Source: Microbacterium lacus
GTDB taxonomy: Bacteria; Actinomycetota; Actinomycetes; Actinomycetales; Microbacteriaceae
DNA: 64,000 bases
Direction: 5' to 3'
Assembly: GCF_039531105.1 (NCBI RefSeq)
Contig: NZ_BAAAPK010000001.1
Location: 1,178,001-1,242,000 of the forward strand
Position numbers and translations under genes: made by a program. Below, piece after piece: positions 21,640 to 32,378 of the stretch (the first letter of the stretch is position 1; the number at the start of each line of letters is the position of its first letter). Below the pieces are notes generated by a model. It was not told where the DNA came from and made no database searches. It saw nothing but the letters and a program-made list of their open reading frames with translations.

Positions 21640-22944
21640 TCAGAGTCGCCCCGCCGCCTTCAGCGCCAGATAGCGGTCGGCGATCCGGGGCGGCAGGGCC
21701 TCGGCATCCGCGCTGATCGCTTCGCCGCCCGCGCGGGCGACCTCGGCGGCGACCGCGGCGGCGTCGCGGGAGGCGCGCTCCGCGTCGGCCTCGCGGTACG
21801 CCGCCGCGGCGTCCGCGGCGTCCGCTGCCGGCACCCGCTCGGCGTCGGTCACCGTGCCGACGAGCACGTGCGCGCGGCGGGCGAGGGCGGGAAGGGATCC
21901 GAGGAACCCGCGAGCGGCATCCGGAGCATCCTGCGCCGTCAGCAGCACGACGAGCGACGGGCGAGAGGTGAGGCTCCGCACCGCGGCGAACGCCGCGTCC
22001 CAGTCCGTGTCGATCAGCTGCGGCTCGACGGTCGCCATCGCGTCCACGAGCGCGGGCAGCAGCGAAGGGCCATCCACCCGAGTCACGCGCGCCCGGGTCG
22101 TCCGGTCGAACATGAGCAGATGCGTGTGGTCGCCTGCGCGGGATGCGAGGGCGGCGAGCAGCAGAGCCGCCTCCATCGCGGCATCCAGGCGCACGCCGTC
22201 GCCGACGCGCGCCGCCGCAGTGCGCCCCGTGTCGATCACGATCACGACGTGCCGGTCGCGCTCGGGCCGCCACGTGCGCAGCATCGTCGTGCCCGCCCGG
22301 GCCGTGGCGCGCCAGTCGATCGAGCGCACGTCGTCTCCGCGCACGTATTCGCGAAGGCTGTCGAACTCGGTGCCCTGCCCGCGCACCTGCACGCTCGTGT
22401 TGCCGTCCAGCTCGCGCAGCCGCGCGAGCCGCGACGGCAGGTGACGTCGTGCCGTGAACGGGGGAAGGACCCGGATGCTGCCCCGCGACGTCACCGTGGC
22501 CTGCCTGCCCGCGAGTCCCAGAGGACCGTCCGCGCGCACGGCGACGAACTCCGACCTCAGCTCGCCCCGGCGCCGCGGCGCCAGCGGCACGGTGACGCGG
22601 CGACGCTCTCCGGCAGGCACATCGATCGGGATGCGCGCCTCCGGCGCTCCCGCGGTCGGCTGCCAGGCGTCGCGCATCCGCCCGCGCACCCGGCGCTCCC
22701 CGGGGTTGGTCAGCCACATGCCGGTCTCCACACGCTGGCCGAGCAGCGCGCGGGCGGGTTCATCGCGGTTGACCCGCAGGACGCGGGGGTCGGGAGCTAG
22801 GGCCGCGTCGCCGAGCGCCGCAGCCGCGCACAGGAGCAGCCAGCCCGCCGCGCCGATCCATGCATTCACACCCGCGAGCGAGAGCAGCACGACGGGCACG
22901 GCGCCGAGGGCGACGAGGAGGGGGAGGCGGCCGGTGACGAACAC
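21640..22944 (-). CDS. DUF58 domain protein (MoxR partner)
   Basis: 434 residues from GTG 22944, one base after the moxR stop; the frame extends upstream but inside moxR. Two N-terminal transmembrane helices precede a beta-rich part with RRGELRSEFVAVRADGPLGL. The DUF58 core (about residues 190-240) reads GTEFDSLREYVRGDDVRSIDWRATAR, followed by a VWA-like segment VVIVIDTGRTAA with a partly conserved metal site. DUF58 proteins are usual partners of MoxR AAA ATPases. This gene corresponds to Rv3693. Confidence 0.88.
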   Translation of the reverse strand: MFVTGRLPLLVALGAVPVVLLSLAGVNAWIGAAGWLLLCAAAALGDAALAPDPRVLRVNRDEPARALLGQRVETGMWLTNPGERRVRGRMRDAWQPTAGAPEARIPIDVPAGERRRVTVPLAPRRRGELRSEFVAVRADGPLGLAGRQATVTSRGSIRVLPPFTARRHLPSRLARLRELDGNTSVQVRGQGTEFDSLREYVRGDDVRSIDWRATARAGTTMLRTWRPERDRHVVIVIDTGRTAAARVGDGVRLDAAMEAALLLAALASRAGDHTHLLMFDRTTRARVTRVDGPSLLPALVDAMATVEPQLIDTDWDAAFAAVRSLTSRPSLVVLLTAQDAPDAARGFLGSLPALARRAHVLVGTVTDAERVPAADAADAAAAYREADAERASRDAAAVAAEVARAGGEAISADAEALPPRIADRYLALKAAGRL

Positions 22945-22945
22945 G

Positions 22946-23925
<980 letters not shown>

Positions 23926-23929
<4 letters not shown>

Positions 23930-25134
23930 CGGGTGGTCCTTTCGTCACGTGCGGTCTCGGGTCGCACACGCACGTGCACGGCCCGTTCGAGGTCTTTCAG
24001 CCGTCGGTGCAGCTCCGCCAGATCGGCGTCGGTGCGGGGTGTCGCGTCGATCAGGATGCCGCGCACGGCGCCGCGGTCCCATCCGGTGCGCGCGGCGGCG
24101 GCATCCGCGATCTCTCCGGCCGCCGCCTGCGGGCCCAGGCCCAGCAGCGCGGCGAGCCGGGACAGCGCGCCGATCCGCAGCTGGTCGGCGGCGTGCAGCG
24201 CGTCCCGGGCGTGCGCGTACAGCCGCGCCCTGCCCTCGGTGGTCTCTCCCGCGCGGACGGTCACCGGGAGGCGCTCGGCGACGAGCGCGCCGAAGCGCCG
24301 CCCGCGCCAGATCGCCGCCGCGACCCCTGAGGCCAGCAGCAGCACGATCACCGGGCTCACCCACGGCGGGGTGAGCTCGCCCAGCGACGGATCGCCGTCG
24401 ATCAGATCGGTGTCGGTCAGGGCGGGCATCCACCAGATGACCGTCGGATGCCGCCCCATCAGGTTGACGGCGAGGGCGGCATTGCCGTTCTCGGCGAGAT
24501 GCTCGTTCGTGAAGAGCGCCCGCCCGTCCACCGCCGTGAGCGGACGACCGTCTCGTGTGCCGGAGAGCAGTCCGTAGCCGCCTCCGGTCGCGTAGCACGC
24601 GTCGATACCGGCGCCGGACTGGTAGATCGCGCCGGGTGCGACGCCGCCCGCGCGCTCGGCCGCGGCGAGGGCGCAGGCGCCGTCGACGACGGTGCCCGGC
24701 CCCACGCCCGACGTCGACGATCCCGGCAGCAGCAGTCGCAGGGTGCGGGCGCGCGGGTCGATCAGGACGACGTCGGCGGCGGCATCCGTCACCGCGGTGA
24801 GGCCGTCGTCGGACAGGGACGGTGCGTCGGGCACCACGAGCGTGGCCGCGCCGCGCTGCAGCGCCTCGCGCGCCGCGGCGCGGTCGCGGACGACGGTGAC
24901 GTCGATTCCTCGGTCGCGGAGGATCTCGACGAGGGCTTGCGCGCCGGTGGGACCGGCGGACTCGGGATCGAGCACGTTCCGCTCGCTCCAGCGGCCGAGG
25001 CCGGCCAGGGCCGTGCCTGCGATCCCGACGCCGATCAGCACGGCGGCGATCGCGATCCACGCGGTGACGCGTCGTCGCCGGGAAGGCGCTGTCGTGCCCG
25101 ATGCCGGATCGGCGGCCACGGTCGCCGCGGTCAT
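23926..25134 (-). CDS. DUF4350 domain membrane protein
   Basis: 402 residues from ATG 25134, which overlaps the DUF4129 stop (ATGA). A transmembrane helix lies at about residues 24-46. A DUF4350 extracytoplasmic domain (SAGPTGAQALVEILRDRGIDVTVVRDRAA, a Rossmann-like GATase-related fold) follows. A second helix near residue 270 (PPWVSPVIVLLLASGVAAAIW) leads to a cytoplasmic helical tail. It corresponds to Rv3691. The frame upstream of 25134 is shadow. The domain is thought to bind a ligand rather than catalyse; there is no visible active site. Confidence 0.85.
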
Positions 25135-25814
25135 CGGGCCGCCTCCGTGAGACCTGCGGACTCGGGCAGCACGGGGCGGGTGCGGGTCACCTGCTCGTCG
25201 ACCGCGACGATGCGCGCGTAGAGCTCGGAGGTGCCGGGACGACGCAGGTAGCGGACGTCGTCGAAGCCCGCCGCGGCCCCTTCCAGGACATCGGCCTCGG
25301 CGGGGAACGCTCGTGCGGCCGACCGCGCGAAGGCGTGCACGGTTGCTCCGGGCGGGGTGTCGACGGCGCCGCGTTCGAGCAGCCCGCGCGCGAGTGCGCG
25401 GAAGCGCAGCACGATCGCGGCGTCCCACTCGCCGGCCGCGGCGCGGGCGGCGGCGTCGTCACGCAATCGGGAGGCGGACAGGCCGTCGTCGGTCCGGAAC
25501 GGGTCCTCCGCCCTTCGGCGCCGCCCGGTGGCGCGGGGGACTCCCCAGATGAGGAACGCTGCCACGATCACGAGGACCACGACGATCGCGGCGATCAGCG
25601 CGACCCACGGACCCCATTCACCCTCGAGCTGGGTGCCGAAAAGCGAGGCGAAGAAATCGCCGACCGCGCGAGCGATGAGGTCCAGCGGCGTGGGCTGAGC
25701 CGCGGCGTACGCCGGATCGGAGAGCTCCTGCTCGGCCCACCGGCGCGCCTCGTCGCCGTCCGGAGTGAGGGGCGGGACGGAGGCGGACAGCCGCGGAAGG
25801 GCGGTCAGGACCAC
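25131..25814 (-). CDS. DUF4129 domain membrane protein
   Basis: 227 residues from GTG 25814. An N-terminal extracytoplasmic stretch with RRWAEQELSDPAYAAAQPTP is followed by a transmembrane helix (about residues 70-95) and a C-terminal DUF4129 domain (WDAAIVLRFRALARGLLERG; the end with FDDVRYLRRPGTSELY). It overlaps the upstream gene by 10 bases and the downstream DUF4350 gene by 4. It corresponds to Rv3690. DUF4129 is often found beside MoxR-DUF58 or transglutaminase genes. Confidence 0.85.
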   Translation of the reverse strand: MVLTALPRLSASVPPLTPDGDEARRWAEQELSDPAYAAAQPTPLDLIARAVGDFFASLFGTQLEGEWGPWVALIAAIVVVLVIVAAFLIWGVPRATGRRRRAEDPFRTDDGLSASRLRDDAAARAAAGEWDAAIVLRFRALARGLLERGAVDTPPGATVHAFARSAARAFPAEADVLEGAAAGFDDVRYLRRPGTSELYARIVAVDEQVTRTRPVLPESAGLTEAAR

Positions 25815-27172
25815 GGCGAGTCGGGGTCGGCCCTGTCGGGACGCGCTCCCGGCGCCGTCCAGCGGGTCGGCGGGGCGTCGTCCGTCGGATCAGGAGGCGC
25901 GGCGGATGCCGGGGGCGGTGAATACGGCGGGGGAGGCGCGTAGCCCGGCGCGGGCGCGTAGCCCGGAGCGGGCGCGTAGCCCGGGGTGGGAGGGTGACCA
26001 GGGGCTGGCGCGTAGCCGGGGGCGGGAGCGTAGCCGGGGGCCGTCGCGGAGCCCGGAGCGGCCGACGGGCCCGGGTACGGAGGCGGCGGGTAGGCGCCGT
26101 AGCCCGGGGCGTACGCCGTCGGGCGCGGAGCGATCTCGCGCCCGACGTTCTCGCGATACGGATCGGGGAGGGCCGTCGCACCGCCGTCGCGCCGCTCGAT
26201 GTAGGTGAGCAGGTCGAGGTCGAGGCCTTCGCGCCGCATCCGGCAGTCGATGTAGATGATCGAGGTGGCGGTGGCCTGGACGACGACGGCGACGGACTGG
26301 ATGAGCAGCGTGACGACCTGGGTGAGGACGGCGCCGGCGATGATCGCGATGATCGCGCTCGGCTCCGGGGCTCCGGTCGGCGCGATGATCGTGGTCAGGC
26401 CGCTGGAGAGGAACGAGAACGGCAGGCTGATCACCTGCGCGATCGCGCCGAACGTGAGCGAGATGATGACGACGATGCCGAGCGCTTGCCAGAAGCGCCC
26501 GCGGATGAGCGTCCACGAACGGACGACGGCGCCGCGGATCGTCGCGTGCTCGAGGATGATCGCCGCGGGCGCGAGCAGGAGCTTCGTGCTGAGCCAGAGC
26601 GTGAGCGGAACCGCCGCGAGGATCAGGAGCACGGTGAGTCCGATCGCGACGGGGAGGGCGGCCACCCCCACCGCGATCACACCGGCGGCCACGACGGCGA
26701 TCACGACGAGGACAGCCAGGGTCAGCAGGAACGAGTAGCCGATCAGACGCCAGACCACGGGCTTGAGCTGCTGCCAGAGGGCGCGCAGAGTGAGCTTCTC
26801 GGCGACGGCGGCGTGCGCGACCTCCGTGACGACGATGCCCTGCACGATCACGCCGAGCGCCGCCGAGGCCAGGCCCAGGACGAACGCCGCGATCGCGGTG
26901 ACCGCGACCGACCCGGCCAGCACGGCGTTGAACTCGTCCGTGCCCTCGCGCAGCGTGTCCAGGCGGGTGAAGGAGGCGAGGGCGACCGCGCCCACACCCA
27001 GCAGGACGAGGATGTACGCCGCGGTCTGCACGCACAGCGCGAAGCCGAGGAGCACGCGCGGGTTCTGGCGGAGCGCAGCGAACGAGCGTCCGAGGATCGT
27101 GCCGAACGTCAGGGGCCGGAGCGGGATGATGCCGGGGCGGGACGCCGGGGTCCAGGCCGGATAGGCGGTCAC
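25805..27172 (-). CDS. GPDPase-membrane-domain protein with Pro-rich tail
   Basis: 455 residues. The first 330 form six or more membrane helices of the glycerophosphodiester-phosphodiesterase membrane domain type, starting IIPLRPLTFGTILGRSFAALRQNPRVLLG, with VRSWTLIRGRFWQALGIVV later. The last 120 residues are a Pro/Tyr/Ala-rich cytoplasmic tail with hexapeptide PGYAPA repeats. No phosphodiesterase catalytic domain is present. It is the first gene of a five-gene overlapping minus-strand operon with DUF4129, DUF4350, moxR and DUF58, and corresponds to Rv3689. Confidence 0.83.
   Translation of the reverse strand: MTAYPAWTPASRPGIIPLRPLTFGTILGRSFAALRQNPRVLLGFALCVQTAAYILVLLGVGAVALASFTRLDTLREGTDEFNAVLAGSVAVTAIAAFVLGLASAALGVIVQGIVVTEVAHAAVAEKLTLRALWQQLKPVVWRLIGYSFLLTLAVLVVIAVVAAGVIAVGVAALPVAIGLTVLLILAAVPLTLWLSTKLLLAPAAIILEHATIRGAVVRSWTLIRGRFWQALGIVVIISLTFGAIAQVISLPFSFLSSGLTTIIAPTGAPEPSAIIAIIAGAVLTQVVTLLIQSVAVVVQATATSIIYIDCRMRREGLDLDLLTYIERRDGGATALPDPYRENVGREIAPRPTAYAPGYGAYPPPPYPGPSAAPGSATAPGYAPAPGYAPAPGHPPTPGYAPAPGYAPAPGYAPPPPYSPPPASAAPPDPTDDAPPTRWTAPGARPDRADPDSPWS
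25935..26040 (-). repeat. 18-bp tandem repeat encoding PGYAPA
   Basis: About six imperfect copies of an 18-base unit, read as PGYAPA on the minus strand (one copy is PGHPPT). They lie inside the C-terminal tail of the membrane protein. Such in-frame repeats can change copy number by slippage. Confidence 0.75.
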
Positions 27173-27285
27173 GGATGCGCCTCCTCGTGATCGTGGTTCC
27201 CCATCGTTTCACACCCTTCCGACGGTTCTGCGGCGCTTCAGCGTCCGCCGAGCGCCCCCTCGGCCTGTCTTCAGGCGTCTTCGAC

Positions 27286-27291
27286 TACTCT
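27286..27291 (+). promoter_or_regulatory. Possible -10 box of mtrAB-lpqB
   Basis: TACTCT lies about 72 bases before the mtrA ATG in the 190-base gap. The -35 region is weak, so this is tentative. No clear MtrA-binding repeat was recognised. Confidence 0.3.
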
Positions 27292-27362
27292 GTGGGGAGC
27301 GCACGGGGACGCGCGAGCAGTGCCGTGCCCCCGGCCGGACGCAAAGGACTGAAACGCGCGAG

Positions 27363-28043
27363 ATGACATCACGCATCCTGGTGGTCGACGACGACACCGC
27401 CCTGGCCGAGATGATCGGCATCGTCCTGCGCACCGAGGGATTCGACACGGTCTTCTGCGCGGACGGGCTCAAGGCCGTCGACATCTGGCGGGAAGAGCGT
27501 CCCGACCTCATGCTGCTGGACCTCATGCTGCCCGGCATGGACGGCATCGAGATCTGCACGCGCGTGCGCGCCGAGTCCGGCATCCCGATCATCATGCTGA
27601 CCGCCCGCACCGACACGGCCGACGTCGTGAAGGGTCTCGAGTCCGGCGCCGACGACTACATCGTCAAGCCGTTCAACCCGAAGGAGCTCGTCGCCCGCAT
27701 CCGGACGCGCCTCCGGCCGGCCGCGCAGCCGCTGAACGAGACGCTGCGCATCGGCGATCTGACGGTCGACGTCGCCGCGCACGAGGTGCGGCGCCACGAC
27801 GAGCCGATCGCGCTCACGCCGCTGGAGTTCGAACTGCTCGTCGCGCTCGCCTCCAAGCCGCAGCAGGTGTTCTCGCGCGAGATGCTGCTCGAGCAGGTGT
27901 GGGGCTACCACTACAAGGCCGACACCCGCCTGGTGAATGTGCACGTGCAGCGCCTGCGGGCCAAGGTCGAGCTCGACCCCGACAACCCGAAGATCGTCAC
28001 GACGGTGCGCGGCGTCGGCTACCGCGCCGGCGCCGTGGTCTGA
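27363..28043 (+). CDS. mtrA: Response regulator MtrA
   Basis: 226 residues. The receiver domain has the acidic pair D9/D10, phospho-acceptor D53 in MLLDLMLPG, T80 and K102 (IVKPFNP). The OmpR/PhoB winged-helix domain has LTPLEFELLVALASKPQQVFSREMLLEQVWGY and RLVNVHVQRLRAKVE. It is very close to M. tuberculosis MtrA, which controls cell division, wall metabolism and osmotic response. The first gene of mtrA-mtrB-lpqB, with AAAGGA upstream of the ATG. Confidence 0.97.
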   Translation: MTSRILVVDDDTALAEMIGIVLRTEGFDTVFCADGLKAVDIWREERPDLMLLDLMLPGMDGIEICTRVRAESGIPIIMLTARTDTADVVKGLESGADDYIVKPFNPKELVARIRTRLRPAAQPLNETLRIGDLTVDVAAHEVRRHDEPIALTPLEFELLVALASKPQQVFSREMLLEQVWGYHYKADTRLVNVHVQRLRAKVELDPDNPKIVTTVRGVGYRAGAVV

Positions 28044-28050
28044 GGTCGTC

Positions 28051-29802
28051 GTGCCTCCCGTCGGCGTCCCCGGGACGACCGCCGGCGTGCCGACCGGGAC
28101 GTTCGCGCAGCCGGTCGTGCAGACTCGTCGCCCGTTGATCGCATGGCGCAACTGGCGTGCCTGGCCCGATGACCTCGCCGGCCTCTGGCGCCGGTCGCTG
28201 CGGTTCCGCACGATCCTGGTGACCCTCGCCCTGACGGCGCTCGCGATCCTCGTGGCGTGCATCTGGATGGCGCTCGCGATCCAGAACGATCTGTTCCAGG
28301 CCAGGAAAGACCAGGTGCTCGCCGACTCGCAGCGCGCGACCGAAGCGGCGCAGGCGACGCTGGACGCCGCGGCGGTGCAGGGCGACAGCATCCAGATCCA
28401 GAACCTCATGACCAGCGTCCGCGACACGCTCGCCGAGCGGTCCTCCACCGACCTGATCGCCGCGTTCCGCATCGACCGGACCCCCTCTCAGCTCGCGCCC
28501 CAGGACTTCACCGTGCGGGGGCTCACCGAGGACGTCATCTCCGAAGGACTCCGCGAAGCAGTGCAGTCCTCCGCGAACCAGCAGTGGTGGCAGTCGGTGT
28601 CGCTTCCCCTGACGGACGGGCCCGTGCCCGGGATCGTCGTGGGGCAGCAGCTGTCCGTACCGGACGTGGGCGGTTACGAGCTTTATCTGGCATACGACCT
28701 CGGCAGCGCATCGCAGACCCTCGGTTTCGTGCAGGCGACCCTGTGGATCGTCGGCATCTCGCTCATCGTCCTGATCGGGGCGATCTCGTGGTTCGTCCTG
28801 CGCTCGGTGACGATCCCGATCGGCGAGGCGGCCGACACGAGTGCGAAGCTCGCGTCCGGAGAGCTCGGCGTGCGACTGCCGGTGCGCGGCGAGGACGAGC
28901 TGGCGACCCTCGGTCGATCGTTCAACGCGATGGCCGACAGCATCGAGTCGCAGATCAAGGAGCTCGCCGACCTCTCGCTCGTGCAGCAGCGCTTCGTGTC
29001 TGACGTCTCCCACGAGCTGCGCACGCCGCTCACGACGATCCGCCTCGCCGCCGACATGATCAACGATCAGCGCGACGAGTTCGACCCGGCCACGGCGCGC
29101 GCGGCCGAACTGCTCAACGCGCAGGTGCAGCGCTTCGAGACGCTCCTGACCGATCTGCTCGAGATCAGCCGTTACGACGCCGGGTCGGTGCAGCTCGAAC
29201 TCGAGCCCACGAGTCTCGCCCACCTGGCAGAAGACGTCATCGGCTCCATGCAGCAGCTCGCCGACCAGCACGGCAGCGACATCCGGCTCGTCGCCCCCGG
29301 CGGGTACTCGCCGGTGGAGATGGATCCGCGACGTGTGCGGCGGGTCGTGCGCAACCTGATCGGCAACGCGATCGAGCACGGCGAGGGCAGGCCGATCGTG
29401 ATCACGGTCGACAGCGACCAGCAGGCCGTCGCGATCGGCGTGCGCGACTTCGGGCTCGGTATGAAGCCCGAGGACGTCGACCGTGTCTTCGACCGCTTCT
29501 GGCGCGCCGACCCATCTCGCACGCGGACGATCGGCGGGACCGGCCTCGGTCTCTCGATCGCCCTCGGAGACGCGCGACTGCACGGCGGCGAGCTGTCGGT
29601 CTGGTCCGAACTCGGCCGCGGGTCCAACTTCGTGCTCACGCTGCCGCGTCAGTCCGGCCACCTGACGGCCGCCTCCCCGGTGCCGGTCGACCCGGGTGAC
29701 GACGCGATCGCCGCGATCGATGCGCTCGGGCTCACCCAGCCGATCGAGATCGTCTCGATGGATGCCGCCGCCGAGGCCTCGGGCCGCGGGGGTGCGTCGT
29801 GA
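28051..29802 (+). CDS. mtrB: Sensor histidine kinase MtrB
   Basis: 583 residues from GTG 28051, 7 bases after the mtrA stop; longer in-frame options lie inside mtrA. Order: first transmembrane helix (about residues 52-75), an extracytoplasmic sensor of about 160 residues, a second helix (LWIVGISLIVLIGAISWFVL), HAMP, the HisKA H-box FVSDVSHELRTPLTT, and HATPase with NLIGNAIEHG, DFGLGMKPEDV and GGTGLGLSIA. MtrB phosphorylates MtrA and in mycobacteria localises to the septum. The 3' end overlaps lpqB by 4 bases. Confidence 0.96.
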   Translation: MPPVGVPGTTAGVPTGTFAQPVVQTRRPLIAWRNWRAWPDDLAGLWRRSLRFRTILVTLALTALAILVACIWMALAIQNDLFQARKDQVLADSQRATEAAQATLDAAAVQGDSIQIQNLMTSVRDTLAERSSTDLIAAFRIDRTPSQLAPQDFTVRGLTEDVISEGLREAVQSSANQQWWQSVSLPLTDGPVPGIVVGQQLSVPDVGGYELYLAYDLGSASQTLGFVQATLWIVGISLIVLIGAISWFVLRSVTIPIGEAADTSAKLASGELGVRLPVRGEDELATLGRSFNAMADSIESQIKELADLSLVQQRFVSDVSHELRTPLTTIRLAADMINDQRDEFDPATARAAELLNAQVQRFETLLTDLLEISRYDAGSVQLELEPTSLAHLAEDVIGSMQQLADQHGSDIRLVAPGGYSPVEMDPRRVRRVVRNLIGNAIEHGEGRPIVITVDSDQQAVAIGVRDFGLGMKPEDVDRVFDRFWRADPSRTRTIGGTGLGLSIALGDARLHGGELSVWSELGRGSNFVLTLPRQSGHLTAASPVPVDPGDDAIAAIDALGLTQPIEIVSMDAAAEASGRGGAS

Positions 29803-31481
29803 GCCGGCGGCGCGGCATCCTGTCGGCGTTGCTCGTGATCGGCGCGCTCGTGCTCTCCGCGTGTGCCGGGCTGCCGATGAGCGGCCCGGTGAACCCCGGG
29901 CTCTCGGCGGGCGAGGACGCCGGATCGCCGGAGTTCCTGTTCCGCCCCGATGAGCCGCAACCGGGCGCATCGCCGGAGCAGATCGTGGAGGGCTTCATCC
30001 GCGCGGGTTCGGGGCCGGGACCGGCCGCGAACTGGGAGGTCGCCCGGATGTTCCTCGCGCCGTCGATCCGCGAGACGTGGAATCCCGAGGCGAGCGTCAC
30101 GATCGACCTCCCCGATGATCGCGAGTCGATCCCGACGAGTGAGGGGGCGGTCGAGGTCGCGATCGCGTCCGTCGGGAGCGTCGACGGCACAGGCGCGTAT
30201 CAGCCCGACGCGGGCATCACCCAGCTGTCTTTCCGACTCGCCCAGCAGGACGACGGCGAATGGCGCATCACCGAGGCTCCGGACGGCGTTGTGATCGACC
30301 GCGATGTCTTCACGAACGTCTTCCACCGCTACTCGCTCAGCTACTTCGATCCGACCTACCGGTTCCTGGTCCCCGATGTGCGCTGGTTCCCGACGACGAA
30401 CGCCGCGACGCGCATCACGCGCGCGCTTGTGAACGGATCGCCGAGCTCATGGCTCGCCGATGCGGTGGAGGACGCATTCCCGGAGAGCGTCACGCTCGCG
30501 CGTCCTTCCGTGCCGCTGGAGTCCGGCGTGGCCCAGGTGAGTCTCACCCCGGAGGCGCTCGCGGTGGAAGCGACGACGCTCGACCGCATGCAGGCCCAGC
30601 TCGAGGCGAGCCTCGCCTCGGCGGGGGTCTCGGCCGTGCAGATGTCGGTGGCGTCGACACCCCTGAGCGCCGAGGCCACGACGACCCAGTCCACGCGCGT
30701 GACCGGACCACCGCTCGTGCAGACCGACGCGGGTTTCGGCTTCCTCGCCGGCGACGAGCTGACGCCGATCCCCGGGCTCTCGGACGCGATGGAGCTCGTG
30801 GATCCCCTGGCGATCCAGGTCTCCGCCGACCGCGACGTCGCCGCCGTGCGCCTGGTCGGGGGAGAGGTCGCCCGGGTGCCCGCCGAGTCGCCCGTCGCGG
30901 TGGTCGACTCGCGTTCCGGCCTGATCAATCCCGGTGTCGACCCGTTCGGCTTCATCTGGAGCGTGCCGCGCGACCAGCCGTCCGCGCTCACGGCGTTCTC
31001 GGTGTCCGGCCAGCAGAGCATCGTCGCGGACGCGTGGCCGGCGGCATCCGAAGTCGTCGCGATGGCGATCTCGCGCGACGGCACCCGAATCGCCGCCGTC
31101 CTGATCACCGGAGGCCGCTCCGAGGTGTGGGTCGCGGGAATCGTCCGCGGGACGGAAGCCGTTCCCGTGCGTCTGGGCGAAGCTGTTCCGCTCGGTCCGC
31201 TCACCGGTTCCGGGACCGCCCTCGCCTGGCTGGACGACACGAGCGTCGGCGTCCTCAGCAGCGAATCCGGCGGTCCGCTGTTCACCGAGCAGCTCGTCGG
31301 CGGACCAGCCACGACGATCGGGGCGCCGCAGGGCGCGGCATCCGTCGCGGGGGCGACGTCGATCTCGACGGTGCGACTGCGCACGGACGACGGCGCGCTC
31401 TACGTCAAGCGCGGCGCGAACTGGCAGCGCACCGAAAACGGGATCACGATCCTCGCGACGCAGCAGGGCTCTCCGCAGTAG
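29799..31481 (+). CDS. lpqB: Lipoprotein LpqB
   Basis: 560 residues with a lipoprotein signal: basic RRR, a hydrophobic stretch and the lipobox LSAC with lipidated C22. A GerMN domain follows (about residues 190-290, with ITRALVNGSPSSWLADAVEDAFP) and a beta-propeller-like LpqB C-terminal half. In mycobacteria LpqB binds MtrB outside the membrane and tunes MtrA phosphorylation. The GTG start overlaps the mtrB TGA. No separate Rv3243c-like gene follows; comF is next. Confidence 0.95.
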   Translation: MSRRRGILSALLVIGALVLSACAGLPMSGPVNPGLSAGEDAGSPEFLFRPDEPQPGASPEQIVEGFIRAGSGPGPAANWEVARMFLAPSIRETWNPEASVTIDLPDDRESIPTSEGAVEVAIASVGSVDGTGAYQPDAGITQLSFRLAQQDDGEWRITEAPDGVVIDRDVFTNVFHRYSLSYFDPTYRFLVPDVRWFPTTNAATRITRALVNGSPSSWLADAVEDAFPESVTLARPSVPLESGVAQVSLTPEALAVEATTLDRMQAQLEASLASAGVSAVQMSVASTPLSAEATTTQSTRVTGPPLVQTDAGFGFLAGDELTPIPGLSDAMELVDPLAIQVSADRDVAAVRLVGGEVARVPAESPVAVVDSRSGLINPGVDPFGFIWSVPRDQPSALTAFSVSGQQSIVADAWPAASEVVAMAISRDGTRIAAVLITGGRSEVWVAGIVRGTEAVPVRLGEAVPLGPLTGSGTALAWLDDTSVGVLSSESGGPLFTEQLVGGPATTIGAPQGAASVAGATSISTVRLRTDDGALYVKRGANWQRTENGITILATQQGSPQ

Positions 31482-31603
31482 CGCCTCCTCCCCAGCCGGG
31501 GCAGGCGCGGACGTTGTGCACATGCCGAGCGGATGCCGCTCCGCGATGCGTCCGTGCGCGGGACAGTTCCGGGATGGGTGATGCGGGTTGGGCGATCAGG
31601 ACG

Positions 31604-32254
31604 ATGCGCGAAGCACTCGCCGATGCGCTCGCCCTCCTCCTGCCGACCTCGTGCGCCGGCTGCGACGACCCCGACATCGCCCTGTGCGAGCGCTGTGCCG
31701 CGGCGCTCGCGCCGCAAGTGGTGCGGCGTCCGGGCGAGGTGCCGGTATGGAGCGCCCTGGCCTTCGCGGGAGTGGCCGCGCGGGTGATCCGCGCCCTCAA
31801 GGAGGACGGGCGGACGGGTCTCGCCCGCGACCTGGCGTGCGCCTTGTCCGCGGCCGTGGCCGAAGCGTCGGCATCCGTCCTCGCGTCTGCGCGCGGGGAT
31901 GTCGTGCTCGTGCCGGTGCCCACGTCGCGCGCCGCCTACCGCCGCCGCGGGTACCGCGTCGTCGACCTCGTCGCCCGTAGCGCGGGGCTGCGCACCGAGC
32001 GACTGCTGCGCACCGTCCGTGCGTCCGCCGACCAACGGGCGCTCGGCGCCGAGGAGCGCCGTCGCAACGTCGCGGGCGTCATGAGATCGCGGGCCGCGCC
32101 CGGCGTCCGGGTGATCGTGCTCGACGACGTCGTCACGACCGGAGCGACCCTCGCGGAGGCGGTACGCGCCCTGCGCGCGGCCGGAGCCGAGGTGGTCGGC
32201 GCGGCGACGATCGCGGCCACGGCGCGACGCTCCGGCGCTCACAGCGGATCCTGA
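31604..32254 (+). CDS. comF: ComF family phosphoribosyltransferase-like protein
   Basis: 216 residues from ATG 31604; an in-frame ATG at 31574 is the alternative. The N-terminal zinc-binding part has LLLPTSCAGCDDPDIALCERC. The PRTase domain has VLVPVPTSRAAYRRRGYR and the PRPP loop VIVLDDVVTTGATLAEA, ending with a basic tail. ComF proteins assist DNA uptake in competent bacteria; in most actinobacteria the role is unproven. Same place as Rv3242c, between lpqB and hpf. Confidence 0.9.
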   Translation: MREALADALALLLPTSCAGCDDPDIALCERCAAALAPQVVRRPGEVPVWSALAFAGVAARVIRALKEDGRTGLARDLACALSAAVAEASASVLASARGDVVLVPVPTSRAAYRRRGYRVVDLVARSAGLRTERLLRTVRASADQRALGAEERRRNVAGVMRSRAAPGVRVIVLDDVVTTGATLAEAVRALRAAGAEVVGAATIAATARRSGAHSGS

Positions 32255-32286
32255 CGGGATACCGAGCGCGGACATGGGCGCTTCGC

Positions 32287-32315
32287 GTGACACCGGGTCC
32301 CGGCCGGACTAGCGT
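32287..32315 (+). promoter_or_regulatory. hpf promoter
   Basis: GTGACA at 32287-32292 and TAGCGT at 32310-32315 with an exact 17-base spacer. It is the best sigma-A-like promoter in this region and gives a leader of about 55 bases. Confidence 0.65.
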
Positions 32316-32378
32316 GGGGGGCACAAGGCGACTCAGGGTCCGCCCTTGACCGGGTGGACCGGAACAAGGAGGTCAGGG

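Noticed and set aside
25935..26040. Short tandem repeats as a CRISPR array
   Set aside because: Units are contiguous 18-base coding repeats without spacers, in frame in a protein tail.
30260..31603. Apparent fusion of a long unknown region to ComF
   Set aside because: This part is an alternative frame of lpqB. ComF homology starts after ATG 31604.
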